DNA of 64,000 nt from Pelosinus propionicus DSM 13327. Lineage in GTDB: Bacteria > Bacillota > Negativicutes > DSM-13327. Made by a program: the position numbers and the translations under genes. Shown in pieces: positions 1 through 10,012 of the stretch. The first letter of the stretch is position 1. Every line of letters starts with the position of its first letter. The DNA lies in the NCBI RefSeq assembly GCF_900114615.1, contig NZ_FOTS01000023.1, positions 1 through 64,000 of the forward strand, written 5' to 3'. The notes under the pieces were generated by a model. The model was not told the DNA's origin, searched no databases, and saw only the letters and a program-made list of their open reading frames with translations.

Positions 1-35
1 TCCTCCGAAAGATTTAATACTATTGATTATAAACT

Positions 36-85
36 CAAAAATACCCCTTGTATTGGACTTTTTCTAAAATGTCCAATACAAGGGG
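36..85 (-). terminator. Terminator downstream of rqcH
   Basis: A perfect 15-bp inverted repeat (44-58 with 71-85) with a 12-nt loop is followed, reading the minus strand, by a T-rich tract (TATTTTTGAG). It lies about 50 bp past the rqcH stop. The plus-strand side has no T tract, so it acts on rqcH transcripts. Confidence 0.85.
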
Positions 86-133
86 CTCAGTTCATAATGG
101 CTAGCAAAGGTCTTTAATATTTGATAAAGATTA

Positions 134-1888
134 TTAGTTTTTTATTAATGATGCAACTGTTTTTTCATCGGGTGTGATATAAATTGTATTTTGGTGATCG
201 TAAATGACAAAGCCGGGTTTAGCACCAGTTGGTTTTTTTACATAACGTCGTTGGGTATAGTCAACAGGGACATTGGATGATTGATTCGCTTTACTATAGT
301 AGGCAGCTAAGTGAGCGGCTGCTTCAATAGACTGTAGGGTGGGATTTTGAGAACCGGATCTTAAAATAACATGAGATCCTGGGATATCCTTAGTATGGAA
401 CCAGATATCATTATGTTGCGCCTGCTTAAAGGTGACAATATCATTTTGACGATTGTTTTTTCCAATTAATATGGTTAATCCTTCTGGGGTTACGGCTGTT
501 AGCGGAGAGGAAGGAGGGATGGGCATACGACGTTTCGTTGCTTTTTTTAGATAGCCTGCGTTAATCAATTCTTCTCGAATATCACCAAGTTCAGAGCTAT
601 CAATAGCATGTTCAAGAGAAAAGGTGATACTTTCAAGATAGGCTATTTCTTCTATGCATTGACGTAGTTGTCCATCCAAAGATTCTTTAGCACGTTTTAA
701 TTTATTATACTTTGTATAATAAGACTGAGCATTTTCTAATGGTGAAAGCCTTGTATTAAAATTTATAGTTATTTTGTTGTCATCTAGTGAGTGGCTATAT
801 AAATTTTCCAAGGTAACTGTATCTTGATCTTGCGGCAAGTTATAGAGGTTTGCCATTAGAATATCACCGCATTCACGAAAGAAATCGGCATTGTCTGCAT
901 CAGCTAATTCTTGTATAAGAATTAGCTTTTTACGCTGCAAACGATTGTTTTCTTCGATGACAAGTTTTGATAAAATCGTCTGTTCAGGGAGCTGCTTTTT
1001 TCCGGAAAGGCTGTCTGTAAATTCAACTGCCTGACTCATAGTAGAGAAGTTGTGAACTGTGCATTTAGAAGCTAGATGTTCTAATGGAAAAGAGGAAATG
1101 CCAACAAGTTCGCCTTCTATATTAGTCATGACAGTGGGGAGCGATTCTCCCGATTTTATGTAAGTAATAATACTTTGTATTGCTTCATTTAATGCAAGTA
1201 TATCTACATTGTCTAAGCTACGAGTGGCAATATCACTAGGTAAACCTGCTCTCCAAAGAATTTCCTTGGCAGTTATAGGACCAATGCCGATTCCTACCTG
1301 AATCATAGCTTTCGTGACAAGAGGTGTTGCTAGAGCTGTTATTGTATTGAAAAAATCAGATAGGGGCGCATTCAATACATTTAAACGCATTTGCCCAGGA
1401 GGAAATGTATATTCCATTCGAGGTAAGACTTGTCGTGAACGGCTTAAATTTGCGCCAATTCTTTTTATCGCATCCAGTATAATGTTATTTTGTTTGAGAA
1501 TAATGTTACTATGTTTACCCATTAATTCTACTGTTAATTCTTTTGTTGTAATCGTGCCGTCTTCACCACGAAAATCAATAGAAATTAGTGCAATGCGATC
1601 AAGGCTATGCTGGTTGATGCCAGCAATACGTCCTCCCTCTAAGTGCTTTCGTAATAACATGCAAAAAGCTGGTGGTGTTGCTGGATTTTCCAAGGTTGCT
1701 TCAGTTAAATGGATACGGGGATGCTTAGGATTGACAGAGATGAGTAAGCGGAGATTTTCATTGCTCTGTCTAACCCAAAAAAGTAATGTGTATTTATCGG
1801 GCTGAAAGATTTTATCAATTCTGCCACCTGTAAGTTTATTATTTAATTCGATTAACAATGTTGATAGAGATAATCCATCTAGAGCCAT
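134..1888 (-). CDS. rqcH: Rqc2/RqcH-type ribosome quality control factor (NFACT / FbpA family)
   Basis: 584-residue NFACT protein. Family members bind stalled large ribosomal subunits with peptidyl-tRNA and recruit tRNA-Ala to add C-terminal alanine tails; older annotations call them fibronectin-binding protein. The N-terminal NFACT-N domain opens with MALDGLSLSTLLIEL. A central coiled coil follows, and the C-terminal NFACT-R domain carries the signature WFHTKDIPGSHVILRS near residues 490-510. The start at 1888 is chosen over an ATG 33 nt upstream because GGAGG lies 7 nt before it. The gene is divergent from the Ca2+ ATPase, matching the yloA/yloB neighbourhood of Bacillus. Family assignment is secure; the biochemical role is inferred from the family. 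Confidence 0.93.
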   Translation of the reverse strand: MALDGLSLSTLLIELNNKLTGGRIDKIFQPDKYTLLFWVRQSNENLRLLISVNPKHPRIHLTEATLENPATPPAFCMLLRKHLEGGRIAGINQHSLDRIALISIDFRGEDGTITTKELTVELMGKHSNIILKQNNIILDAIKRIGANLSRSRQVLPRMEYTFPPGQMRLNVLNAPLSDFFNTITALATPLVTKAMIQVGIGIGPITAKEILWRAGLPSDIATRSLDNVDILALNEAIQSIITYIKSGESLPTVMTNIEGELVGISSFPLEHLASKCTVHNFSTMSQAVEFTDSLSGKKQLPEQTILSKLVIEENNRLQRKKLILIQELADADNADFFRECGDILMANLYNLPQDQDTVTLENLYSHSLDDNKITINFNTRLSPLENAQSYYTKYNKLKRAKESLDGQLRQCIEEIAYLESITFSLEHAIDSSELGDIREELINAGYLKKATKRRMPIPPSSPLTAVTPEGLTILIGKNNRQNDIVTFKQAQHNDIWFHTKDIPGSHVILRSGSQNPTLQSIEAAAHLAAYYSKANQSSNVPVDYTQRRYVKKPTGAKPGFVIYDHQNTIYITPDEKTVASLIKN

Positions 1889-2054
1889 ATGACAGCCTCC
1901 ATTTAATAAAATACGTACCATGATTCCTACTTCTAACTATGTCTTGTAATTTTCACTAGTATACCATTTTGCTATTGGACGGTCAATTTAGGTCTAATTA
2001 GAGGGGAAAGAGAATAACATGAATAAAAAAAGCACATGGTAGCGAGGTGGCATA

Positions 2055-4805
2055 GTGGCTGATAAATGGTATACGCGTACAGCGCAAGAAGCAATTGAAT
2101 TTTGGAGAACAGATCCACATGATGGTTTGACTTCAAGTGAAGTAAAAAGTAGAATTGCTGAATTTGGCTATAATGAAATGGTTGAAAAAGAAAAGACACC
2201 ATGGTGGAAACGATTTTTTGCCCAATTTCAGGATTTTATGGTTTTAGTTTTGTTAGCGGCTACGCTCATTTCAGCATTCTTAGGAGAATATGTCGATTCA
2301 GCAACGATTTTAGCAATTGTAATGATCAATGCTGTATTAGGCTTTGTTCAGGAACATCGAGCAGAAAAATCAATGGCAGCCTTAAGGACAATGGTTGCAC
2401 CAGTAGCTCATGTCATTCGTAATGGTATACTGCAGCAAGTAAAAGCGCGAGAAATGGTGCCAGGTGACATTATGGCTTTAGAATCTGGAGATCGCATTGC
2501 TGCTGATGCCAGATTAATAGATGTGAAGAATATGGAAGTGGATGAAGCTACTTTAACCGGTGAGTCCATGCCTGTACGAAAAAACGTAGATAAAGAATAT
2601 AAGGAAACTAGTTCTTTGGGTGATCGTAAGAATATGGTGTATGCTGGAACCAGTATAGTTAAAGGTCGAGGTAAGGCTGTAGTTTGCGCTACAGGCATGG
2701 CAACTGAGGTGGGACATATTGCTCATATGATTCAGGATGTGGAACATGAAAGTACACCGCTAGAACGACGCCTAGAGTCTTTAGGGCGTTGGTTAGTATG
2801 GGGGTGCTTACTGATTTGTGTAGTAGTCGTTGTGGCAGGCGTGCTTAAAGGGGAACCATTATTACTAATGTGTATGGCAGGAATTAGTTTGGCAGTAGCT
2901 GCGATTCCGGAAGGATTGCCAGCCATCGTTACAGTTGCATTGGCTTTAGGTGTACAGCGTATGATAAAGCGCAATGCCATTATTAGAAAGCTACCTGCTG
3001 TTGAGACGCTTGGCTGTACAACGGTAATTTGTTCCGACAAAACTGGAACTCTTACTCAAAATGCTATGACCGTAAAGAAAATTTTTACATCTGGGAATAT
3101 TTATGAAGTAACCGGTACTGGCTATGAAATAAAGGGAAATTTTTTATTAAACAAGCAGGATTTTGATCCTACAAAGGATAAATGTTTATTACATTGCCTA
3201 GAAATTGGTGTATTGTGTAATAATAGTATTCTAAAGCATAATAATATAGGGATAACGGGTTTGTGGCGTCGTGACGCGAAGGGCGGCTGGTCTATTGAAG
3301 GTGATCCAACAGAAGGTGCTATTGTGATTGCCGCTGCTAAAGCCAACATATGGCGTTTAGCAGCCGAAAAACATCAGCAGCGATTAGCTGAAATTCCTTT
3401 TGAGTCAGAGCGATGCCGGATGTCGGTTATTTATGAGAAAAACAATCGAAATGTCATTTATGTGAAGGGTGCCCCGGATATCATTTTAGATATGTGCCAG
3501 CATTATAGCACTAATAAAGGAGAAGTCCTGCTGACGTCAGAAAAAAAAGCTGAAATACTGACAGCCAATGAAAACATGACAGACCAAGCTCTTAGAGTAT
3601 TAGCAGTTGCATATCGCCAGTTAACTAAGGTAGAAGCTAGTCATGTCAGTGAAGAACTGGAAAAAGACTTGGTTTTCGTAGGCCTGATTGGAATGATCGA
3701 TCCTCCGCGCCAAGAAGTCAAACCGGCGATTGCGTTATGCCGCCAAGCTGGCATAACGACAGTTATGATTACGGGGGATCATCGCAACACGGCTGTAGCG
3801 ATTGCCAAAGAACTGCAAATTTTTAAAGAAGACAAAAATCAGGCTCTGACTGGTACCGAACTTGATGAATTAGACGATACGGAGTTAACTGCCATTATTA
3901 ATCATGTTACCGTCTATGCACGTGTATCTCCTGCCCACAAATTACGTATTGTAAAAGCTTTAAAGCGGAAGGGGCATATCGTTGCAATGACTGGTGATGG
4001 TGTAAACGATGCACCAGCAATAAAGGAAGCGGACATTGGCATTGCAATGGGAACGGCTGGGACTGATGTCACAAAAGAGGCTGCTTCTATGGTGCTAGCC
4101 GATGATAACTTTGCAACGATTGTTGCTGCTGTGGAAGAGGGACGTGGCATTTATGATAATATTCGTAAATTTATTCGCTATTTGTTATCCTGTAATTTAG
4201 GTGAAGTACTTACGATGTTTATTGCGACCATTGCAGGATTACCATTACCCTTATTGCCAGTGCAAATTTTATGGGTTAATTTAGTGACAGATGGTTTGCC
4301 AGCAATGGCATTAGGTGTTGATCCTAATAATCATGACATTATGAATCGGTCGCCGAGAAATCCGAAAGAAAGTGTATTTTCTCGTGGACTTAGCCACAAG
4401 ATTATTACCCGAGGTTTACAAATTGGTATGAGTACGGTATTTGTTTTTGCTATGGTGTACTTTTTAAAGAATGATTTAGCAGAAGCAAGAACGATGGCTT
4501 TTTGTACGTTAGTGTTCTCTCAAATGTTTCATGTGTTTGATTGTCGTTCAGAAGTATACAATGTCTTTGAAATTGGGATATTTAAAAATCAATACTTGAT
4601 ATTAGCAACCTTCTGTTCTCTTTTAATGCAGTTACTAGTTATTTATCATCCATTTATGCAAGGAGTATTTGCTACTGTTCCGCTAGGGGTAGAAGATTGG
4701 ATCGTTATTTTAGTTGTTTCAGGGTGGACATTTATCATAAGTGCTGTAAGGCATTTGTTTTTCCGCAGACGTGTATCACGTTCTGCTTTTGGGCGGGTAC
4801 ATTAA
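2055..4805 (+). CDS. Ca2+-transporting P-type ATPase (P2A/SERCA-like, YloB-like)
   Basis: 916-residue membrane pump that should export Ca2+ using ATP. Seen in order: cation ATPase N-terminal domain, actuator motif LTGES, M4 motif [12 protein letters not shown], phosphorylation motif [10 protein letters not shown] with Asp328, the [10 protein letters not shown] hinge motif, and C-terminal transmembrane helices. M5 has SCNLGEV and M6 has [13 protein letters not shown], which retain the SERCA Asn/Glu and Asn/Thr/Asp ligands; together with M4 Glu this supports Ca2+ over Na+/K+ or Mn2+. In M8 the residue aligning with SERCA Glu908 appears to be Gln ([10 protein letters not shown]), so site I may be altered. 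The start is GTG with GAGGTGG upstream. Neighbour of rqcH and yicC as in Bacillus. Confidence 0.93.
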   Translation: MADKWYTRTAQEAIEFWRTDPHDGLTSSEVKSRIAEFGYNEMVEKEKTPWWKRFFAQFQDFMVLVLLAATLISAFLGEYVDSATILAIVMINAVLGFVQEHRAEKSMAALRTMVAPVAHVIRNGILQQVKAREMVPGDIMALESGDRIAADARLIDVKNMEVDEATLTGESMPVRKNVDKEYKETSSLGDRKNMVYAGTSIVKGRGKAVVCATGMATEVGHIAHMIQDVEHESTPLERRLESLGRWLVWGCLLICVVVVVAGVLKGEPLLLMCMAGISLAVAAIPEGLPAIVTVALALGVQRMIKRNAIIRKLPAVETLGCTTVICSDKTGTLTQNAMTVKKIFTSGNIYEVTGTGYEIKGNFLLNKQDFDPTKDKCLLHCLEIGVLCNNSILKHNNIGITGLWRRDAKGGWSIEGDPTEGAIVIAAAKANIWRLAAEKHQQRLAEIPFESERCRMSVIYEKNNRNVIYVKGAPDIILDMCQHYSTNKGEVLLTSEKKAEILTANENMTDQALRVLAVAYRQLTKVEASHVSEELEKDLVFVGLIGMIDPPRQEVKPAIALCRQAGITTVMITGDHRNTAVAIAKELQIFKEDKNQALTGTELDELDDTELTAIINHVTVYARVSPAHKLRIVKALKRKGHIVAMTGDGVNDAPAIKEADIGIAMGTAGTDVTKEAASMVLADDNFATIVAAVEEGRGIYDNIRKFIRYLLSCNLGEVLTMFIATIAGLPLPLLPVQILWVNLVTDGLPAMALGVDPNNHDIMNRSPRNPKESVFSRGLSHKIITRGLQIGMSTVFVFAMVYFLKNDLAEARTMAFCTLVFSQMFHVFDCRSEVYNVFEIGIFKNQYLILATFCSLLMQLLVIYHPFMQGVFATVPLGVEDWIVILVVSGWTFIISAVRHLFFRRRVSRSAFGRVH

Positions 4806-4849
4806 ATATATTAAATATATTATTTAATTCATAGTGAGGAGAATATAAG

Positions 4850-5686
4850 ATGAAGTTTAATTTTAGCAAATGGCATGGACTAGGTAATGATTTTGTGATT
4901 GTGAATGGATTTGAAGAAACAATTAGCAATTACAATGAAATGGCAATTCAGGTTTGTGATCGATATTTTGGAATCGGTGCAGATGGGTTAGTCGTTATTT
5001 TACCTTCAGCAGTAGCTGATTTTCAAATGCGAATTTTTAATTCAGATGGTAGTGAGGCTGAAATGTGTGGCAATGTTACACGGTGCATTGCACGGTATGT
5101 TTTTGAATATGGTTTAACGAATAAGAAAAAAATTACTTTAGAAACGAAAGCTGGTCTTATCAAGCCAGAATTAATCTTTATTGATGGAGTGCTCAGTACT
5201 ATACGGGTTGACATGGGAGAACCGCGTCTGAAGCGCGGGGAATTGCCGATGGTTGGTAATGAAGATGAGCAGGTTGTTAATGAGGTTTTAGAAATAGATG
5301 GCACTGAATATCGAATCACTGGTGTGTCAATGGGAAATCCTCATTGTATCCTTTTTGTTGATGATATTGCTGGCATTAATCTAAGTGATATTGGAGCTAA
5401 AATCGAAACGAATGCTGTCTTTCCCAAGAAAACGAATGTAGAGTTTGTGCAAGTATTAAATAAACAAAACTTACGTATGCGTGTTTGGGAGAGAGGGGCT
5501 GGTGTTACTATGGCTTGTGGTACAGGTGCTTGCGCTACTTTAGTTGCTGCCGTATTAAATGGTAAAACAGATCGTCAGGCTACTGTTGAATTAGATGGGG
5601 GACAATTACTGATTGAATGGGGGTTAGATAATCATATCTATATGTCTGGTCCTGCAGTAGAAGTTTTTCGGGGAACATACTTATAA
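4850..5686 (+). CDS. dapF: Diaminopimelate epimerase
   Basis: 278-residue cofactor-free epimerase converting LL- to meso-diaminopimelate for lysine and peptidoglycan cross-links. The N-terminal signature KWHGLGNDFV is present, as are both catalytic cysteines, in EMCGNVTRC and in MACGTGACAT. The first motif usually reads CGNG or CGNA; here a Val follows CGN, a small deviation beside the active site. The start ATG has AGGAGA upstream. The gene sits alone between the Ca2+ ATPase and a hairpin terminator, without other lysine genes. Confidence 0.96.
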   Translation: MKFNFSKWHGLGNDFVIVNGFEETISNYNEMAIQVCDRYFGIGADGLVVILPSAVADFQMRIFNSDGSEAEMCGNVTRCIARYVFEYGLTNKKKITLETKAGLIKPELIFIDGVLSTIRVDMGEPRLKRGELPMVGNEDEQVVNEVLEIDGTEYRITGVSMGNPHCILFVDDIAGINLSDIGAKIETNAVFPKKTNVEFVQVLNKQNLRMRVWERGAGVTMACGTGACATLVAAVLNGKTDRQATVELDGGQLLIEWGLDNHIYMSGPAVEVFRGTYL

Positions 5687-5719
5687 TCTTATCTGAATCA
5701 AGCTTTTTTATAGAAAGTA

Positions 5720-5765
5720 AGAAATCCAACTTCTTTAAACGTATGAAGTTGGATTTCTTTATCTC
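5720..5765 (+). terminator. Terminator after dapF
   Basis: A 14-bp inverted repeat (5720-5733 with 5745-5758) with an 11-nt loop follows the dapF stop by about 35 nt and ends in a T-rich stretch. Confidence 0.8.
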
Positions 5766-5839
5766 CTTACCTGTCTAAAGAGAACTTTATAGTTATCATT
5801 TGTGCTTTAAAATTATACTTCGTGAAATGAGGTGCTAAA

Positions 5840-6439
5840 ATGAAATCTTTTATTTTGACAATTATTTTTTTCTTACTATTGGTTACTCAAACATTAGCGA
5901 TCTCTCCTATCAATCAAGGTATCATTAAAGAGGCACAAGATCATGCTAAATTAAAAATTAAAGATTCGTTGCAAGAATTTTTGTTTCCATGGATAGCTTA
6001 TGAAGAAAAAGCTGAAAAATTAAATGCCAAGACAGAGCATTCCTATTTATATACTCCTTATTTATTAATTGCTACAGATGCTAGGGAGAAAATTTTAAAG
6101 GGACATGATGTTACTATAGTTGAAAGTGAAGAAGTATTGGAAAATTATTCTGGATTATTGAGTTTTAGCACTTTGCTGTTTGGGGAGAAAGAAGATTTTG
6201 CGAAAGATGCAAGTGTTGTTATAAAACAAGCTACAAATATAATTAAGGCATATCAAATGATAATACCAGCAGAAGGAGAAAAAGTATATCTGGATAAAGG
6301 ACAAACCGTATTTAATGCCCAATGTTACTTTTATTTCTTTGAAAGAGACATTAGGCTTGATCGCCCTATAGTATTATCGATTATAACTACTGATCAGAAA
6401 GAACATAATTTTTATTTTGATTTGGGAACAATGAAGTAG
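5840..6439 (+). CDS. Small secreted protein of unknown function
   Basis: 199 residues; no family recognised with confidence. The N-terminus is a classical signal peptide: Lys2, a run of hydrophobic residues (ILTIIFFLLLV) and a likely cleavage after TLA near residue 21. The rest is mixed alpha/beta, Lys/Glu-rich, with few cysteines, consistent with an exported globular protein; part of it recalls small DUF3888-type exported proteins of Bacillales but the match is weak. The start ATG has GAGGTG 6-7 nt upstream. It stands alone between the dapF terminator and yicC, so the context gives no function. Confidence 0.75.
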   Translation: MKSFILTIIFFLLLVTQTLAISPINQGIIKEAQDHAKLKIKDSLQEFLFPWIAYEEKAEKLNAKTEHSYLYTPYLLIATDAREKILKGHDVTIVESEEVLENYSGLLSFSTLLFGEKEDFAKDASVVIKQATNIIKAYQMIIPAEGEKVYLDKGQTVFNAQCYFYFFERDIRLDRPIVLSIITTDQKEHNFYFDLGTMK

Positions 6440-6576
6440 TCATATTAAAACCTTCACGTATCGATATTCAATGAAAAAGGGATTTTAGAGAAGTATGGAG
6501 AAGTATTTATAAAAGAATTGGATAATTGTGATTTTATCGTTAATAATAACATCCGTAAAGAGAGGAGCCAATTTAC

Positions 6577-7461
6577 GTGATTAAAAGTATGACTGGTTTT
6601 GGACGTGGTGAATTTCAGGATAGTGAGCATCGGCTCATTGTAGAAATTAAAGCAGTAAATCATCGTTATAATGAGATTGTTATTCGAATGCCGAAAAATC
6701 TTGGTCCACTTGAGGATAAAATCCGGCGTAGCGTGTCAAGTATGCTTGTGAGAGGTCGGATTGATGTTTTTATAACGATGGATGAATATGCGCAAAAGAA
6801 AAAAGCGGTACGAATTGACAAAGAGCTGGCAATAGCCTATAATAATGCTTTAAAAGATTTAGGAGATTTATTTTCTATATCGGTAAATGATAATGTTTTG
6901 CAGATTGCTAAATTTCCGGATGTGGTTAAGGTTGAAGAAGTAACTGAAGATGTTTTAGCTTTGTGGCCAAAGTTACATCAGGCAGTTGACATGGCATTGA
7001 TGAATCTTATGAGCATGCGCTTAGCGGAAGGACGAAATATTCAGCAGGATTTAACATTACGTATTACAGATATTGAATCCTATATCACTGCTGTAGAAAA
7101 ACGTGCTCCGCAAGTTTTAGTTGAATATAAAGAGAAAATACTAGGTCGTATGCGAGAATTGCTAGCTACGATCGGTGAAGAACCTGATGCTGGTCGCCTG
7201 TTACAAGAAGCAGCTATATTTGCGGATCGCACCAGTATTACAGAAGAGTTAGTGCGTTTAAAAAGTCATTTAACTCAGTTTCGAGCTGCATTGAGTGCTG
7301 ATGATGCAGTTGGCAGAAAATTAGATTTTATTGTGCAGGAAATTAACCGTGAAACTAACACAATTGCTTCTAAAGCCAATGATTTTAATGTTGCTAACAT
7401 TGTAGTCGAAATAAAAAGTGAAATCGAGAAGGTCAGAGAGCAAATTCAAAACATAGAGTAA
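6577..7461 (+). CDS. yicC: YicC/YloC family endoribonuclease
   Basis: 294 residues. The hallmark N-terminus MIKSMTGFGRGE and the conserved C-terminal GRKLDFIVQEINRETNTIASKA identify the family, whose members are ring-forming endoribonucleases linked to small-RNA turnover. The start is GTG with GAGGAG about 11 nt upstream. It heads the yicC-remA-gmk-rpoZ-coaBC run, the same order as yloC to yloI in Bacillus, with about 40 nt to remA. Confidence 0.93.
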   Translation: MIKSMTGFGRGEFQDSEHRLIVEIKAVNHRYNEIVIRMPKNLGPLEDKIRRSVSSMLVRGRIDVFITMDEYAQKKKAVRIDKELAIAYNNALKDLGDLFSISVNDNVLQIAKFPDVVKVEEVTEDVLALWPKLHQAVDMALMNLMSMRLAEGRNIQQDLTLRITDIESYITAVEKRAPQVLVEYKEKILGRMRELLATIGEEPDAGRLLQEAAIFADRTSITEELVRLKSHLTQFRAALSADDAVGRKLDFIVQEINRETNTIASKANDFNVANIVVEIKSEIEKVREQIQNIE

Positions 7462-7502
7462 GATAAAGATAAATTGGGATACAAACATAAGGGGGATTTT
7501 TT

Positions 7503-7769
7503 GTGGAAATTAAACTTATTAATATTGGTTTTGGTAACATTGTGTCTGCCAATCGAATTATATCAATAGTGAGCCCTGAATCGGCACCAATCAAAAGGAT
7601 TATTCAAGAGGCCCGTGATCGGGGAATGTTAATTGATGCAACATATGGACGTCGTACCCGGGCAGTGATTATAACCGATAGTGATCATGTTATTTTATCG
7701 GCAGTACAGCCAGAAACAGTAGCGCATCGTCTTGCCAGCAAAGAAACGAGTGAAGACACTGCAGAATAG
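7503..7769 (+). CDS. remA: RemA family (DUF370) DNA-binding regulator
   Basis: 88 residues. The sequence [29 protein letters not shown] followed by [12 protein letters not shown] is the DUF370/RemA core. In Bacillus RemA forms an oligomeric ring that wraps DNA and activates matrix and osmoprotection genes. The GTG start follows GGGGG about 7 nt upstream. Position between yicC and gmk is conserved across Firmicutes. Its targets in this organism are unknown. Confidence 0.93.
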   Translation: MEIKLINIGFGNIVSANRIISIVSPESAPIKRIIQEARDRGMLIDATYGRRTRAVIITDSDHVILSAVQPETVAHRLASKETSEDTAE

Positions 7770-7793
7770 CAGAAATTGAAAGGAGTAGCAGCT

Positions 7794-8408
7794 GTGGCAA
7801 AAGAAGGAATTTTACTTGTGTTATCTGGTCCATCGGGAGCAGGTAAGGGGACAATTTGTCAAGAATTGCTACGTACTTATCCTGGGTTACATTATTCTAT
7901 ATCGGCTACTACACGCAAAGCCCGTGTTGGAGAAGAACATGGAGTTAACTATTGGTTTGTATCTCATGACGAGTTTCAAAATATGATTCAAGAGGATGAA
8001 CTCTTAGAGTGGGCTGAGGTTTATGGGAATTTTTATGGAACACCCTGTCATCAAGTAAAAAAATTACTAAATGATGGCAAGGATGTTGTCTTAGAAATTG
8101 ATGCACAGGGAGCTACGCAGATTAAGAAGAAATTTCCGCAAGGTGTATTTGTCTATATAGCACCGCCATCTTTAGATGAATTGGCTAATCGCATACATAA
8201 ACGAGGGACAGATAGCTTAGATGTAATCAAAAATAGGTTAAGTTGTGCTAATAATGAATTGTCATATGTACATAATTATAATTATGTAGTAGTCAATGAT
8301 AAGGTGCAAGCGGCAACGAATAAAGTGGCTGCTATTATTACAGCCGAAAAATGTCAAGTAATACGAAATTGTAATATAGTAAAAGAAATTTTAACGAATA
8401 TCAAATAA
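7794..8408 (+). CDS. gmk: Guanylate kinase
   Basis: 204-residue cytosolic kinase, GMP + ATP to GDP + ADP. The P-loop GPSGAGKGT lies at residues 12-20, followed by the GMP-binding segment SATTRKARVGEEHGVNYWF. The frame is open back to a TTG at 7776, but AGGAG at 7781-7785 lies inside that extension and 8 nt before the GTG at 7794, which fixes the start there. Followed within 21 nt by rpoZ, the classic gmk-rpoZ pair. Confidence 0.95.
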   Translation: MAKEGILLVLSGPSGAGKGTICQELLRTYPGLHYSISATTRKARVGEEHGVNYWFVSHDEFQNMIQEDELLEWAEVYGNFYGTPCHQVKKLLNDGKDVVLEIDAQGATQIKKKFPQGVFVYIAPPSLDELANRIHKRGTDSLDVIKNRLSCANNELSYVHNYNYVVVNDKVQAATNKVAAIITAEKCQVIRNCNIVKEILTNIK

Positions 8409-8428
8409 ATATATTTAGGGGGACTACT

Positions 8429-8635
8429 ATGATATATCCATCATTAGATGTATTAGTTACTAAAGTTGATAGTAAATACACTTTAGTGGTACTTGCGGCA
8501 AAACGAGCTCGTGAGATTATGGATGGAGCGGCTTCTTTAGTTGAGAGTAAATCCAATAAACAGGTGACGATTGCTTTAGAAGAAGTAGCGCAAGACAAGA
8601 TTTCCTATGAACGGACCAAAAGTGGTATAAAATAG
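8429..8635 (+). CDS. rpoZ: RNA polymerase omega subunit
   Basis: 68 residues. MIYPSLDVLVTKVDSKYTLV and the AKRAREI motif are the omega signature; the subunit helps beta-prime fold and assemble. AGGGGG lies upstream of the ATG. It sits between gmk and coaBC and its stop is 10 nt from the coaBC ATG, so it is part of the same transcript. Confidence 0.93.
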   Translation: MIYPSLDVLVTKVDSKYTLVVLAAKRAREIMDGAASLVESKSNKQVTIALEEVAQDKISYERTKSGIK

Positions 8636-8644
8636 GAGGTTTCC

Positions 8645-9841
8645 ATGCTGAAAGGAAAAAATATTGTAGTTGGTGTTGCTGGTGGCATCGCTGCTTATAA
8701 AATAGTAGATCTTGTAAGTCAGTTAAAAAAGCAAGGTGCAAATATATATGTTATCATGACTCAGTCAGCGGCTAACTTTGTTACGCCGTTGACTTTTCGT
8801 GAAATCAGTGGACAGCCCGTTGTTGTTGATATGTGGGCTGAAGTTGTCAATTGGAATGTTGAGCATATTGCTTTAGCGAGTAGAGCAGATTTATTCATAT
8901 TAGCACCTGCCACAGGCAATCTGATTGGTAAAATAGCAAATGGTATTGCTGATGATATGTTGACAACTACGGTAATGGCAACGACTGCCCCGGTTTTATT
9001 TGTTCCAGCTATGAACACCAATATGTATTTGAATCCGATCGTTCAAAAAAATATCAGTAATTTAACAGACTTAGGATATCATTTTACAGTACCAGAGAGT
9101 GGGATGTTAGCATGTGGTGTCGAGGGAATAGGTCGATTACCTGATTCTAAGGTAATTTTAGAAAAAGTTAATCAGTTGATAGTTGTCCAAAATGATTTTG
9201 CAGGTAAAAAAGTTTTGATTACTGCTGGTGGTACGAAAGAGGCGATTGATCCTGTAAGATATATTGGTAATCGCTCTAGCGGTAAGATGGGATATGCTTT
9301 AGCAAGTGCTGCCGCTGCAAGAGGAGCAACTGTTACGTTAATATCAGGGCCCACCAATTTAAAAGCTGCTTGTGGAATTAAGGTTGAATATGTAGAAGCC
9401 GCATCAGATATGAGGGCGGCTGTATTGTCACACTATAATGAGAGTGACATTGTGATCAAAGCTGCTGCTGTAGCCGATTATCGTCCTCAAGCTACTGCAG
9501 AACACAAAATTAAGAAGACTGGCGATACGTTACAGCTTGTGTTAGAAAAAAACCCTGATATTCTACTAGAACTTGGTCAGTTGAAAAAAAAGCAGATGTT
9601 AATTGGTTTTGCTGCGGAAACTCAGCAGTTGGTTCTTCATGCGCAAGAGAAACTAGCCAAAAAAAATCTAGATATGATTATTGCTAATGATGTATCTGTT
9701 CCAGGTGTTGGGTTTAATGCAGATCACAATATAGCGAAAGTGCTATATCGTGATGGACGGATTGAAGAGTTATCCAAAATGTCCAAAGAACATATGGCAA
9801 ACATTATTTTGGATAAAATTCTCTCAGAATGTCGAAAATAG
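8645..9841 (+). CDS. coaBC: Bifunctional phosphopantothenoylcysteine decarboxylase / phosphopantothenate-cysteine ligase
   Basis: 398-residue coenzyme A enzyme. The N-terminal flavoprotein (CoaC) half carries GVAGGIAAYK, the NWNVEHIAL active-site His region, PAMNTNMYLNP, and the catalytic Cys in ESGMLACGVEGIGRLP. The C-terminal CoaB half starts near residue 185 with TAGGTKEAIDPVRYIGNRSSG and has KAAAVADYRP and KIKKTG. AGGAGG sits 6 nt before the ATG. coaD, the next-but-one step of the pathway, is at 41.8 kb in this window. Confidence 0.96.
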   Translation: MLKGKNIVVGVAGGIAAYKIVDLVSQLKKQGANIYVIMTQSAANFVTPLTFREISGQPVVVDMWAEVVNWNVEHIALASRADLFILAPATGNLIGKIANGIADDMLTTTVMATTAPVLFVPAMNTNMYLNPIVQKNISNLTDLGYHFTVPESGMLACGVEGIGRLPDSKVILEKVNQLIVVQNDFAGKKVLITAGGTKEAIDPVRYIGNRSSGKMGYALASAAAARGATVTLISGPTNLKAACGIKVEYVEAASDMRAAVLSHYNESDIVIKAAAVADYRPQATAEHKIKKTGDTLQLVLEKNPDILLELGQLKKKQMLIGFAAETQQLVLHAQEKLAKKNLDMIIANDVSVPGVGFNADHNIAKVLYRDGRIEELSKMSKEHMANIILDKILSECRK

Positions 9842-9858
9842 GTTGATTTCTTCATTAT

Positions 9859-9886
9859 TTTACATTAATATTTAATTTGATATAAT
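9859..9886 (+). promoter_or_regulatory. Probable sigma-A promoter of the SAM riboswitch / metK transcript
   Basis: TTTACA (9859-9864), a 16-bp spacer, and a perfect TATAAT (9881-9886). A start near 9893 would lead directly into the riboswitch aptamer at about 9898. Confidence 0.65.
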
Positions 9887-9897
9887 TTTATATGACA

Positions 9898-10012
9898 TGC
9901 TCATCAAGAGTTGGTGGAGGGATTGGCCCAATGAAACCGCGGCAACCATTTGGAAATCCAAAACGGTGCCAATTCCTGTGGAAGAATCCGCAAGATGGGA
10001 GAGTGTAAGCAC
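9898..10012 (+). promoter_or_regulatory. SAM-I (S-box) riboswitch aptamer
   Basis: The S-box core is visible: CTCATCAAGAG, then GGTGGAGGGA, CTGGCCC-like TTGGCCCAATGAAACC, GCGGCAACC, GGTGCCAATTCC, and the closing GATGGGAG that pairs with CTCATC to form P1. It directly precedes metK, whose product makes SAM, so it provides feedback control. The 3' arm of P1 overlaps an antiterminator (9997-10018); see the next entry. Confidence 0.95.

Noticed and set aside
1314-1805. 163-codon plus-strand frame opposite rqcH
   Set aside because: Antisense shadow of a well-supported coding region, with no ribosome binding site or recognisable domain.
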